From positions 1 to 64,000 of the forward strand of contig JBBDWJ010000321.1 of the NCBI GenBank assembly GCA_040902925.1: DNA of 64,000 nucleotides, written 5' to 3'. A model generated the notes under the pieces. The model did no database searches. It was not told where the DNA came from and was given only the letters and a program-made list of their open reading frames with translations. This stretch comes from JBBDWJ01 sp040902925. GTDB taxonomy: Bacteria; Acidobacteriota; Terriglobia; Bryobacterales; UBA6623. Of this stretch, positions 47,038-56,138 are shown piece after piece (positions within the stretch are counted from its first letter, which is position 1; each line of letters starts with the position of its first letter). Made by a program: the position numbers and the translations under genes.

Positions 47038-48393
47038 ATGGGCGAGTTGAAGCACGTGATGACTGTTTGGCAGCGCTTGATTTTGGTGGCATGCGCCGGC
47101 GTCCTGCTCGGAGCCGGCGGCCGGCCGGCTTTGGTTGACGCGGCGCGGACCGCTGACTGGGTTGCGGTGCGGGCTTTGCTGACGGAGAGAGCCGAAGTCA
47201 ATGCCGCCGAAGGAGACGGCAGCACCGCGCTTCACTGGGCGTCGTATCACAACGATGTGGAAAGCGTCGAGCTGCTGATCCGCTCCGGCGCCGACGTGAA
47301 TGTGTCGACTGATCTTAGGGTCACGCCGCTATGGACGGCGAGCCTCAACGCCAGCGCGGAGATAGCGCAAAGACTGTTGGAGGCTGGGGCGAACCCCAAC
47401 GCGGCGCTGCAGAGTGGCGAGACGCCGCTAATGGCGGCCTCCCGCTCGGGCAGCCCTGAAATCGTTGAGCAGTTGCTGGCCAAGGGCGCCAACGCGAACG
47501 CGCGAGCCGCCCGCCAGCAGACGGCGCTGATGTGGGCCGTGGCTCAGAAACACTCTGGCGTTGTAACAGTGTTGCTCGCGCACGGCGCCGACGTTCACGC
47601 CCGTTCCGAAGTGTGGAACCAGATGATGGCCGTGCCGCCGCACGGTTATGCTCCCTACAACAAGATGATCCCGCATGGCGGTGACACGGCCTTGCTGTTT
47701 GCGGCGCGCGCTGGCGATCTCGCCTCGGCGAAACTGCTGATCGAGGCCGGGGCGGACGTCAACGATGCGGATGCCTGGGGCGTTAGCGCCACGGTTTTGG
47801 CCGCGCATTCCGGTTACCGGGAGCTCGTCGAATTCCTGCTTGAGAAAGGCGCCGATCCGAACAGGGTGGAAGCCGGCTTTAGCGCGCTGCACGTGGCTAT
47901 CATGCGCCGCGATGAAAAGATGGTCAGCGCTCTGCTGGCCCGCGGCGCCGATCCGAATACGCCGCTGAGGACTTGGACCCCCACTCGCCGCTCTTCGCGC
48001 GACTTCCATTTTCCACCCGCCTTGGTCGGCGCTTCGCCGTTGTGGCTCGCGGCCCGGGTCAACGAAGCGGGCATTCTGCGGCTGTTGGCCAAACGCGGCG
48101 CCGATCCGCTATTCGTGCATCATGCCGATTACATGGCCGGGGAAAGCACTCGACGCCGCGTCGAAGCGACGACGGCATTGATGGCGGCGTTGGGAATGGG
48201 GGGCGGCGCAGCCTGGGTTCAGCACGACTCGGGGGATCGCGAATCTCTGGCGCTCGAAACCGTGAAGCTGGCTGTGGAGCTGGGCGTTGACGTAGGTGCC
48301 GCCAACACCGATGGCCGCACGGCGTTGGATGCTGCCAAGGCTCTCAACTACGACACCGTGGTCAGCTTTCTCGTCGAGAACGGCGCCCGTTAA
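47038..48393 (+). CDS. Exported ankyrin-repeat protein of the DUF1592 operon
   Basis: A 451-residue protein with an N-terminal signal (LILVACAGVLLGAGG) and about eight ankyrin repeats, clearest in TALHWASYHNDVESVELLIRSGADVN, TPLMAASRSGSPEIVEQLLAKGA and TALLFAARAGDLASAKLLIEAGADVN. It is the third gene of the DUF1592-DUF1552 operon. Exported ankyrin proteins probably act as protein-binding scaffolds in the periplasm; here it may hold the two partner proteins together. That is inference. Confidence 0.88.
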   Translation: MGELKHVMTVWQRLILVACAGVLLGAGGRPALVDAARTADWVAVRALLTERAEVNAAEGDGSTALHWASYHNDVESVELLIRSGADVNVSTDLRVTPLWTASLNASAEIAQRLLEAGANPNAALQSGETPLMAASRSGSPEIVEQLLAKGANANARAARQQTALMWAVAQKHSGVVTVLLAHGADVHARSEVWNQMMAVPPHGYAPYNKMIPHGGDTALLFAARAGDLASAKLLIEAGADVNDADAWGVSATVLAAHSGYRELVEFLLEKGADPNRVEAGFSALHVAIMRRDEKMVSALLARGADPNTPLRTWTPTRRSSRDFHFPPALVGASPLWLAARVNEAGILRLLAKRGADPLFVHHADYMAGESTRRRVEATTALMAALGMGGGAAWVQHDSGDRESLALETVKLAVELGVDVGAANTDGRTALDAAKALNYDTVVSFLVENGAR

Positions 48394-48416
48394 AATCCGA
48401 AACGGTCACGATCAGG

Positions 48417-50495
48417 TTATGGGGCGGGCGTACCCACGGCGTGCGGATACTCCCACACCTTTAGGGCCTCGCCCAGTCCACCAGCCGCGCGGATCTTACC
48501 GGCCGCATCGTACAGGCTGTAGATCGCGCGCGCATGATCGTACTCGCCGGGCAGCGGGCCAAGCGCCACAAGCTCACGTGGGGCCAACAGCCCGGCTGCT
48601 TCCGGCATATCGGTGACGCGAAGGACGTTGAGCAACGGCACGTCGTGCCAGTGCGTGGCCGGCGGATTGTCCACGATGACGCGGCTGACGCGGTTGTCCA
48701 ACGCAGCGGCGTAGAGCGACAGAGCCGCCATCGTCTTGCGTCCAAACAGCGATACCGAATCGAGGCGGATTCCTTCCACTTCGGCGAGATAGTCGATCGA
48801 CCGCAAAATATCCCACACCTGCAAGGTCTCGATCGTGCCCCCCATCAGCATGACGGTCCGTTCGAGAGATGCGCGGCGGTACTTGTCAATTGGGTAGTCG
48901 ATAGCGCGCGGATAGAGCGTCAGCACAACGTGATTGCCGAGAGCGGGCAGGATGCGATCCCAATCGACCGGGTAGATAACATCGTCAGGGCCTTTGACGA
49001 AGATCAGCACCGGGTAGGACTCGGCCTTCTGAAAAGGCACGAACAGCTCGGCCTGCACGCGCACGTCTTTCTCGGTGTTGAATTCGATGTCGAAGTGGTC
49101 CGCGTAGCGCTCGCTCCAGCCGCCGCGTTTCTTTTTCCATGGCTCGAATGACGCCTTGGTAGTAGGAAGCAGGCGAAAGACCTGGTCCTTGAGGCCTTCA
49201 ATAATTTCGGAGCGGCGCTTCTTCCAGGCATCGAGGTTCGCGGGCCGCTCCATTTTGGCCGTGGGGATAAAGCCGCGGTCGATGCTTTCGTTGATTGCGT
49301 CGGGCGGATAGCTGTCGAGCACCCTGAGCGAGTCCGGCTTTTCCTTCTGAATGTCGCCTTCGTCAAACGGCGTCGTGTCGTCCTTGAGCCAGCGTCCGAT
49401 CCACTCATTCGCCATCTTGCGGAAGGGCACGATGTCGCTGTGCGGCGCGTCGTGATCGTATTCGGTGACTTTTTCGGAAGCGTTGTACAGATCGTAAATG
49501 CGGCGCACGCGCTCATAAACGGCGTGATAGCCCACCGGCGGGAACATCGGATCGCGCTGCGCGCTGATGATGCGCAACGGCCGCGGGGCGATCAGGGCGC
49601 CGGCTAGCGGCAGATCCGCCTGATAGGTATTTGGAAAATAAATGCAGTCGCAATTTTCGTGCAGCAGGTCGCCTTGCACCTGCTGGTCAACCGTCCATGT
49701 GGCGGCGACGGGGGCCGCAACTTGAATGCGCTCGTCCGCGGCCGCGCTGAACCATGAAATGGCGCCGCCGCCCGAAATGCCGGTCACCGCGATGCGCTTG
49801 GCATCGACCTCGGCCCGCGTTTCGAGATAGTCGATGGCGCGAATGGCGTTCCACACTTCGGGTCCGGCCGGCGTGTAGCCGAGCGTATACCAATGTGTCA
49901 TGTCGAGATCGTGCGTGCCGTGATGAATGCCCGAGAGCTCGCCGAATTCGACGGTATCGATCAGCAGCGCGACGTAGCCGTTTCGCGCGAGCCAAATGCC
50001 ATGGTGCTGGTAGTCGACTTTGGCCCCCCAGGGGCCCGGCGAGTGTCCGCAAACATAGAGCACGGCCGGTAGGCGCTTATCGACTTTCGGCGGCAGATAC
50101 AGATTGCCAGTGACGTAGAGCCCCGGCATGCTTTGGAACACAACCTTCTCGACGCGGTAGCCGTCGCGATCGAGGGTCCCGGTGGTCTTCGCTTGCAGGG
50201 GAGTCTTTGCGGGCATCGGATCCAGGCCCAGCATGGCGAGAAACTGCTGCTTGCGGCGCGGCCTTTCGCGCCGCCAATCGGCGAGAGTTTGGATTTCGGA
50301 TAAGTGCTTGTGGGCGATTTCGGCGGCGCGCCGTTTTAGATTCTGTTGGAACATGCCATAACGCTGCTCCGCGTTGTGCCGGCTCGCGGCCTCTTGCGCC
50401 GGCGAGATGGCGGCGGCGGCGAGCAGGACCAAGATGGCGGTACACCCCGTCAGGATGACTATCCGAGAAGAATTAGCGGCGAAGGAGCGTTGCAT
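48417..50495 (-). CDS. Exported two-domain alpha/beta hydrolase
   Basis: A 692-residue protein with a signal peptide (residues about 10-34). The first half is an acetylxylan-esterase-like alpha/beta hydrolase with the nucleophile elbow GISGG (Ser241), preceded by AGPEVWNAIRAIDYLETR and followed by ISAQRDPMFPP and DHDAPHSD, likely the acid and His. The second half repeats the fold, but the elbow reads LFGRKTM, with Arg-Lys where the nucleophile should be, so it is probably inactive and may bind substrate. ATG 50495. It converges on the ankyrin gene. Substrate likely a plant or microbial polysaccharide; inferred. Confidence 0.85.
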   Translation of the reverse strand: MQRSFAANSSRIVILTGCTAILVLLAAAAISPAQEAASRHNAEQRYGMFQQNLKRRAAEIAHKHLSEIQTLADWRRERPRRKQQFLAMLGLDPMPAKTPLQAKTTGTLDRDGYRVEKVVFQSMPGLYVTGNLYLPPKVDKRLPAVLYVCGHSPGPWGAKVDYQHHGIWLARNGYVALLIDTVEFGELSGIHHGTHDLDMTHWYTLGYTPAGPEVWNAIRAIDYLETRAEVDAKRIAVTGISGGGAISWFSAAADERIQVAAPVAATWTVDQQVQGDLLHENCDCIYFPNTYQADLPLAGALIAPRPLRIISAQRDPMFPPVGYHAVYERVRRIYDLYNASEKVTEYDHDAPHSDIVPFRKMANEWIGRWLKDDTTPFDEGDIQKEKPDSLRVLDSYPPDAINESIDRGFIPTAKMERPANLDAWKKRRSEIIEGLKDQVFRLLPTTKASFEPWKKKRGGWSERYADHFDIEFNTEKDVRVQAELFVPFQKAESYPVLIFVKGPDDVIYPVDWDRILPALGNHVVLTLYPRAIDYPIDKYRRASLERTVMLMGGTIETLQVWDILRSIDYLAEVEGIRLDSVSLFGRKTMAALSLYAAALDNRVSRVIVDNPPATHWHDVPLLNVLRVTDMPEAAGLLAPRELVALGPLPGEYDHARAIYSLYDAAGKIRAAGGLGEALKVWEYPHAVGTPAP

Positions 50496-50562
50496 GCGCT
50501 GGTGGCCTCCTGAGGTGTGATTGTAGATGGCGCTGGCTTGCCGTGTCGTGACGGCGGATCAG

Positions 50563-50599
50563 AAAAAAAAGCCGGGGTCCATGGCGACAGACCCCGGCT
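50563..50599 (-). terminator. Rho-independent terminator of the TonB receptor gene
   Basis: AGCCGGGGTC and GACCCCGGCT form a perfect 10-bp stem with a 10-base loop. On the minus strand the stem is followed by eight T residues. It lies 36 bases past the TonB receptor stop codon. Confidence 0.92.
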
Positions 50600-50634
50600 C
50601 AGGTGCGATCACGAGTGGTTCAGGCTCGTGAAAA

Positions 50635-53600
50635 TCAATAGTCGAGACGGAGCGCGAACAGCATCGCGCGGCCGGACTGGGCGCTGGTTACCAGCGCAAA
50701 ACTGCCGCTGCTGATGTTGGTGTTCGGGTTGTTAAAGTTCGGACGATTCAAGGCATTGAACATCTCCCAGCGGAACTGCAGGCGGGAGCGCTCGTTTTCG
50801 CCTATGTAAAAGTTCTTTGACAGTACGAAGTTCCACACGATTTCGCCGGGCCCGGTGAGGATGTAGCGGGCAGAATTGCCATAGAAACCTCGTCCGGTTG
50901 CAGGCAGCAGGAAGGCGCCTGGGTCGAGCACCGGGTTGCGAGCCTTAATGCTATCCCGCATTTCGCCGGCATCGAGGTTGCCGTCGCCCACGCGATCGGG
51001 GCGGCCGCCAAATTGGTTCGTATTGGCGGGGTCATTGCCGGTGAACGAGGGACTCAGCCTTTGCCCGGTGAGCATCGTCGTAATGCCGGATACCTGCCAC
51101 CCACCGAGAATGCCATCCGCGACGGCGGGCATGCTGTTCAGGAACTGTTTGCCCCGCCCAACAGGCAGCTCGTAGCCATAGCTGAAGCGGAGCTGTTGGC
51201 GGCGATGGCGCTGCTCGTCCGCCCGCTCGAGGAACCGCTGGTACTGGTTCTGCTGAGCGGTCGGAGCGAAGCCGCCAAGGTTCACGTCGCTGAGCGCCTT
51301 GGCCCAGGTGTAGTTGACGTTGTACCAGAGCCCTTGGCTGAGGCGGCGGTCCGCCTGGATCGTAAGGCCGTGGTAGATCGACGAGCCGCCCGTCTGCCTA
51401 AGCGTCGCGGCGTCATAGCGCGGGTAAGGCCGGCGGTCAAAGCTGAATGGCGTCGTGCTGGGCATCAGCAGGTTGCGGTCTTCCGTGTAAGGGATGTTCG
51501 AGGCTTTGGTTCCGACGTATCCGATATCGATAGCCGTTCCCCAAATCTGTTGCCCGACCGAAAAGCTCCACTGCTGGGTCCGCTCGTTGGGAAAGTAGGG
51601 ACTATTACCCGAAACGCTCTGGATGCCGGAAAACTCCGACGTAGCGATAAACGGATTCGGGAAAGTGATTGTCGGCACGTTTTCATTTTCGAGTTGGAAC
51701 GATTCGGTCGACTGCCAGGGACCGCCCGTGGCGTTGAGGCCGATCGAACCCGGCAGGGGCGTCGTGTAGAGACCCCAGGCTAACCGCACCACGGTGTTGG
51801 TGCCGCCGAACGGGCGCAGAGCCAAGCCGAGCCGCGGGCTGAAGTTGTTCTTGTCGCTCTTCATCAGAGCGCGAAGCGGGAATCCCGCCTGCGAAGCTGG
51901 GATGATTTCGAGCGACTCCACAACGGCCGGCACCAGATCGGCCGGCAACGAAGAGCCTGCCGTGACCAGTGCGCCGGTGTTCGGATCGAACGAGAACATG
52001 CGGTCGAACTTTTCCGTCCACGGCGCCTGGTACTCGTACCGCATGCCGTAGTTGAGGGTGATTCTCGGGCTGATCTTGAAGTCGTCCTGGAAGTAGATGC
52101 CGAAAATCGAACCCCGCGGATAGGCGTTGGGGCGAGGGATGCTACGGCTGGCGGAACTCATGTAGCCGAGCAGGAAGTTCGAGTAGTCGAAGTTGCTGAG
52201 GCGGTCGTCGAAGGCGAACTGCCCGCGCTGCGACTGCGGCGCTTGCTGGTCGTTCACCTGGAAGCGGCGGACCTCGCCGCCGAACCGGAAGTTGTGGCGG
52301 CCGCGATACCAGGACACGTTATCGACGATCTGAAAAGTGTTCTGGGCTTGGTAGGTGCCGGTGGCCCAGGTATCGGTTCCATGGAACCCGATTGCGCCGC
52401 CGAAATTGAACGACGGCATGCCGCCGAGCGCGAGCAGGCCGTTGGGATTGTCGATACCCTGCAATCCGATCCGGTCGACGATTGTGGCGTCCTGGTTCGG
52501 TTCCTGCCAGAAGCCGAAATCGCGCGTGTAGCCGAATTTCAACTCGTTCACCACGTTGGGGCTGAACGTGTGCGTATCGGAGAGGACCATGTTCTGGCCA
52601 GGGTGATTCCCCTTCCAGGCGTCTTGGCCGTATTCCAGGTTGAGCACGCCCGGATAGGAATCCTTGTTGTTGACCACGTAGGAAAAGCGACCGAAGAGGT
52701 TGTTCTTATCGCTGAGGCGGTGGTCGATGCGCGCCGACCAGGTGTCGGAATCGAAACGCCCGCCGGGGTCTCCGGTGAAGTTGCGGTTGAGACCGTAAAC
52801 GCCTTCTCCCGCCGTGTTGGGGTCGGGATAGATGATGTCCTGCACAGCCTGAGAAACCGAGCTCATGCGGCTGGTGGGGATTCTGTTGTTCGGGAACGCT
52901 TCCCCTGACAGCGGGTCAGTCAGTGCAATCCGGTCGGCCTCGGGAATCGCGGAATTCATCAGAGCCGAAAAATCGCCCTGGCGGAACTCCGGCGTGGGCA
53001 CGGAAATGAACTGGCGGGCGCCGACGCGATAGCGGGCGCCGCTATAGGAGAAGAAGTAGAAAGTCTTGTCGCGCCCGTCATAGACGCCGGGAATCGCAAC
53101 CGGCCCACCGTTGTTGAGCATGAAAATGTTGTGGTTGGTGAACTCGGGGCTATCCGAGTCTTGCCAACTGCGGGCCGTGAACTTGTTGTTGAAGTTGCCC
53201 CAGTAGAAAGAGCCGTGGAGTTCATTGCTGCCCGACTTGGTCACGCCGGCGAACTGAGCGACCGAGGGGTACTCAGCCGAGTTGTTGGCCGTCATGACCT
53301 TGATTTCCTGCATGTTCTCGACGTCGCCGGCCACGAATCCATTGGGGCCCTGCGCCGCCTGCAGCGGCAAGCTGGCAGAGATGCCGTCGGCGCTGAAATT
53401 GTTGGCCGAGCCGCGCGCGCCGTTGACCAGAAAATCACAGCACTGGCGGGACTGAATGCCGGCCGTCACGTTGGTGACGTTGGCCCAGCCGCGGCCGTAA
53501 ATGCTCAGTGGCAATTCCTTGTAATCGCGGGCGGTCTTGACGTTGGAGAGCGAGGCCTGCTCGGTCTCGATCTGCGACGTGCCGCCTTCGACGGTGATGG

Positions 53601-53964
53601 TGGTGGTGATCTCACCCAGCTCAAGGATGGCGTCGACGCGCTTCGCCTGACTGCTGTTGAGGTCAATTCGCGTGCGGGTGAAAGTTTTGAAACCCGCGCT
53701 TCGCACGGTGACCTGGTAGAAACCGGGTTCGAGACCGGCTATGCGGTAATCGCCCGACTCGTTGGTGGACATCGTCCGTTCGGTGTTGGTGCCTTCGTTC
53801 TTGACGATGATTTCGGCGGCGGGTACGGATGCGCCGGAGGCATCGGTGACTGCGCCAAGGATCGTGCTCTGAGACGCCTGTCCGTAAAGCACGCCTGTAC
53901 TCACCTCGGCCAGCAGAATGCACAGGCAAACTACTGGCGCCAAAAAGAACAATGTTCGTCGCAT
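50635..53964 (-). CDS. TonB-dependent receptor (Oar-like), intact
   Basis: Outer-membrane active-import receptor of 1,109 residues. A signal peptide (cleavage near YGQA) is followed by a carboxypeptidase-regulatory domain (ILGAVTDASGASVPAAEIIV, YRIAGLEPGFYQVTV), plug (VNGARGSANNFSADGISAS) and beta barrel, ending in LRLDY with the C-terminal aromatic expected of an outer-membrane protein. GAGGAG lies nine bases before ATG 53964. It has its own terminator (50563) and a palindrome upstream (54012-54040), so it is separately regulated. Ligand unknown; in Acidobacteriota such receptors usually import polymers, glycans or metals. Confidence 0.95.
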   Translation of the reverse strand: MRRTLFFLAPVVCLCILLAEVSTGVLYGQASQSTILGAVTDASGASVPAAEIIVKNEGTNTERTMSTNESGDYRIAGLEPGFYQVTVRSAGFKTFTRTRIDLNSSQAKRVDAILELGEITTTITVEGGTSQIETEQASLSNVKTARDYKELPLSIYGRGWANVTNVTAGIQSRQCCDFLVNGARGSANNFSADGISASLPLQAAQGPNGFVAGDVENMQEIKVMTANNSAEYPSVAQFAGVTKSGSNELHGSFYWGNFNNKFTARSWQDSDSPEFTNHNIFMLNNGGPVAIPGVYDGRDKTFYFFSYSGARYRVGARQFISVPTPEFRQGDFSALMNSAIPEADRIALTDPLSGEAFPNNRIPTSRMSSVSQAVQDIIYPDPNTAGEGVYGLNRNFTGDPGGRFDSDTWSARIDHRLSDKNNLFGRFSYVVNNKDSYPGVLNLEYGQDAWKGNHPGQNMVLSDTHTFSPNVVNELKFGYTRDFGFWQEPNQDATIVDRIGLQGIDNPNGLLALGGMPSFNFGGAIGFHGTDTWATGTYQAQNTFQIVDNVSWYRGRHNFRFGGEVRRFQVNDQQAPQSQRGQFAFDDRLSNFDYSNFLLGYMSSASRSIPRPNAYPRGSIFGIYFQDDFKISPRITLNYGMRYEYQAPWTEKFDRMFSFDPNTGALVTAGSSLPADLVPAVVESLEIIPASQAGFPLRALMKSDKNNFSPRLGLALRPFGGTNTVVRLAWGLYTTPLPGSIGLNATGGPWQSTESFQLENENVPTITFPNPFIATSEFSGIQSVSGNSPYFPNERTQQWSFSVGQQIWGTAIDIGYVGTKASNIPYTEDRNLLMPSTTPFSFDRRPYPRYDAATLRQTGGSSIYHGLTIQADRRLSQGLWYNVNYTWAKALSDVNLGGFAPTAQQNQYQRFLERADEQRHRRQQLRFSYGYELPVGRGKQFLNSMPAVADGILGGWQVSGITTMLTGQRLSPSFTGNDPANTNQFGGRPDRVGDGNLDAGEMRDSIKARNPVLDPGAFLLPATGRGFYGNSARYILTGPGEIVWNFVLSKNFYIGENERSRLQFRWEMFNALNRPNFNNPNTNISSGSFALVTSAQSGRAMLFALRLDY

Positions 53965-54011
53965 GGAAAGAGACTCCTCGCTGTGAATGCTGTTACCTGA
54001 ACTCTGCCGCG

Positions 54012-54040
54012 CTGAAACAGTTATTTCAGTAACTGAAATA
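54012..54040. promoter_or_regulatory. Candidate operator upstream of TonB receptor
   Basis: A perfect palindrome TATTTCAGT-A-ACTGAAATA (54022-54040) lies 58 bases before the receptor start. A further CTGAAA at 54012 makes three half-sites (CTGAAA, TTTCAG, CTGAAA), the arrangement of a dimeric regulator site. The regulator is unknown and none is encoded adjacent. Confidence 0.55.
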
Positions 54041-54134
54041 TATATGTCCCGTAGCTTACTGCGCGCCGAAAGGTGGAGTCAAGCGGAATTTCCCGGCGCT
54101 GGGCCGGTTCCGCGGCGGCCAGTCAGCAGGCGAG

Positions 54135-54734
54135 GCCGCTTACAACGTAAAAATCCTGCTCGGCAGCCACGCGCACGCCGACCACATGGATGGCAACGCG
54201 CTCGTGCGCAAGCTCACCGGCGCGAAGGTTTTCGTGATGCAGGGCGACTACAAAGTCATCGCCATCGGCGGCGCCGGCCAGTTTCTCTACAAAGCCAAAT
54301 GGGCCGCCTGCCCGGTCGACCGCGTCCTCAAGGACGGCGACCAGGTCACCCTAGGGGATGCAACTCTGACCGCGCGCCTGACGCCCGGCCACACGCCAGG
54401 CTGCACCACCTGGACGTTGCAGGCTAACGATGCCGGCAAAACATACAACGCCGTCATCATCGGCAGTCCGAACGTGAACGAGGGCTATGAACTGGTCAAC
54501 AACGCGGAGTACCCCAGCATAGCCAAAGACTTCGCAAAAACGTTCCAGGTATTGAAATCGCTGCGCTGTGAAATTTTCCTGGGCGCGCACGGCGCCTACT
54601 ACGGAATGGAAGAAAAGCAAAAGCGCATGGCGGCCGGCGGCCCCAATCCATTCGTAGACCCCGAAGGCTGCCGCGCCTACATCGAAGACCGCGAGAAACA
54701 CTACCTGGATACGCTGGCCAAGCAGAAGCAGTAG
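54135..54734 (+). pseudogene. Subclass B3 metallo-beta-lactamase, 5'-truncated
   Basis: About 200 codons with strong resemblance to subclass B3 metallo-beta-lactamases: the zinc motif SHAHADHMDG (54165-54194), then LTPGHTPGCTTW with the second-site His, and IFLGAHGAYYG with the third. The C-terminal half is complete. The first 90 or so residues and the signal peptide are absent; upstream sequence in this frame (FPALGRFRGGQS) is unrelated. The first ATG (54186) would exclude three of the zinc ligands, so an intact enzyme cannot be made. The stop is followed at once by dispersed repeat A. Confidence 0.8.
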
Positions 54735-54928
54735 TGGCGCGAGCTCTCAGCTTGCAGCGTCGAGCCTCCGCTCGACGCACTCGAGTTTGGCCATTTTACT
54801 CGCGGCCGGGCAAAGACAAAACAAGGCAAAAGGCAAAGTGCAAAAGGCAAAAGGGGTCCTGCCGTACATGCAGTGCGGCCAACCCATGGCTGAAGCCATG
54901 GGCTAGCGTCGAGCCTCCGCTCGGCGCA
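54734..54928. repeat. Mosaic of dispersed repeats A and B
   Basis: Repeat A copy 2 (54734 to about 54778) is followed by repeat B copy 2 (54780-54856), a hairpin CCCATGGCT/AGCCATGGG (54883-54902) and a partial repeat A copy (54908-54927). This combination covers the space after the beta-lactamase remnant; no gene is seen to 55015. Confidence 0.75.
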
Positions 54929-55015
54929 AACCAACCCGAGATCGTTGGACGTTGAGGCTCTGGCGGACTCCTGGAACCGGCGACGCTTGCTTTGCTACAG
55001 ATTCGCTCCAGGCTG

Positions 55016-55498
55016 TTAACCCACGAGGTTGTCTTTGCCGATGCATTTGCGCAGATAGCTCATTTGCCCGGCGTGGTAGGACTCGTGAAACGCGAGAAAC
55101 AAAATCGCTCCCCGCATGCTCTTGTCGGGGATCGGAAAATCTCGCGGCGCGGGGGCCGATAGCTGCTCGTCGCCGGCGGTTTCCAGCGTTAGCATCAATT
55201 GCGGCGTGATCTCCTGCCAAGCCTGGCGCACATCCGCCATCGATGGATACTTCGAGAAGTCATCTCCTGGCGACCCCTTGCGAAAGTGCTCGCTCCAGGC
55301 GACATCCTTTTTGGCTCCCAGCATTCCAGCCAGCGAACAACGCACTGCCGTGAGGTGCGCGAACAGCCATAGCATGCAATTGGAGCTGCCCTCAACGCGC
55401 TTTGCGGCCTCGTCATCGCTGAAGTCGCGAATCGCCTTTTCGACCAGCGCCGTGGTGATGCCGTAGAGTTGAAAACTTTGAGTGACTAGGGGGTCCAT
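55016..55498 (-). CDS. DinB-family protein
   Basis: A 160-residue four-helix protein of the DinB/YfiT superfamily, which includes metal-dependent thiol transferases. The conserved His pattern is visible: LWLFAHLTAVRC in the second helix and FLAFHESYHAGQMSYLRK in the fourth, three His in the usual metal positions. The start is ambiguous; ATG 55498 (MDPLVTQSF) is used because conservation begins there, with AAAGAAA upstream; ATG 55528 is ten codons further out. Target unknown. Confidence 0.85.
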   Translation of the reverse strand: MDPLVTQSFQLYGITTALVEKAIRDFSDDEAAKRVEGSSNCMLWLFAHLTAVRCSLAGMLGAKKDVAWSEHFRKGSPGDDFSKYPSMADVRQAWQEITPQLMLTLETAGDEQLSAPAPRDFPIPDKSMRGAILFLAFHESYHAGQMSYLRKCIGKDNLVG

Positions 55499-55528
55499 GG
55501 TTTCTTTATTCAAGCATGGTTTCTTCAT

Positions 55529-56138
55529 TCAGGCATAGAGAGGCGCTGGGATGTGGGGCGGTCTATCAGCGCGATCAGGCGCGCTGCTGGTTGGGATTGA
55601 GGTCGCCGGGCTGGTCCTCGGGCTCGGCGGATGGGCGTGGCATGGTTTGGCACGATTCGGCAGTTTTTGGCATGGTTTGGCATGATCTGGCATGGTTTTG
55701 CTTATGCTGGCTTCTTCATCGCTGTTCGTCCCCTGATTCAACTCTCCGGGTTCGAAATTTTCGCTCCGGCCGGCGAATGGCGCGGCGACCTTTCGCTTCC
55801 ATTATCTGGCTGGCGAGCAAGGGTTTTGGACCGCTGACGGGGTAAGTGATTGAAAGAATGGGCGGAAAAGTTTGTCGATTCTTCGTGACCGCATAACGCC
55901 GCTCAGGTCGATTCGACCGTCGGGGCCCACACCCGGCATTTCAGTTCTCGTGGGGAGTACACTGCCTGCCGAATTGACCCTTGTGCGATGCTTGCGCCTG
56001 CGTTATTCACGAACTAGCGAATCCCTTGCCGCCGCGCGAAAAAAGGCTGACTGTCACCAGGGACACGCGCGCTGGGCACGCGCACAGCTCCGATTCACGG
56101 ATGCGCTATCCTGAGCGGTTTCACCGCAAGGACAACGC
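55529..56138. other. Intergenic region with degenerate TGGCATGGTTT repeats
   Basis: Between 55638 and 55706 a roughly 11-base unit, (T)GGCATGGTTT, recurs at least four times with variants (GGCACGATTC, GGCATGATCT). The rest holds no supported gene. AAGGA five bases before ATG 56139 serves the peptidase gene. Confidence 0.5.

Noticed and set aside
45253..47250. 665-codon minus-strand open frame antisense to DUF1592/DUF1552 genes
   Set aside because: Low-complexity Arg/Ala/His composition and no domain; spans three real genes on the other strand.
54186..54734. ATG 54186 as the start of a functional beta-lactamase
   Set aside because: Three of the zinc-binding residues (HxHxD) lie before this ATG, and the fold would lack its N-terminal half.
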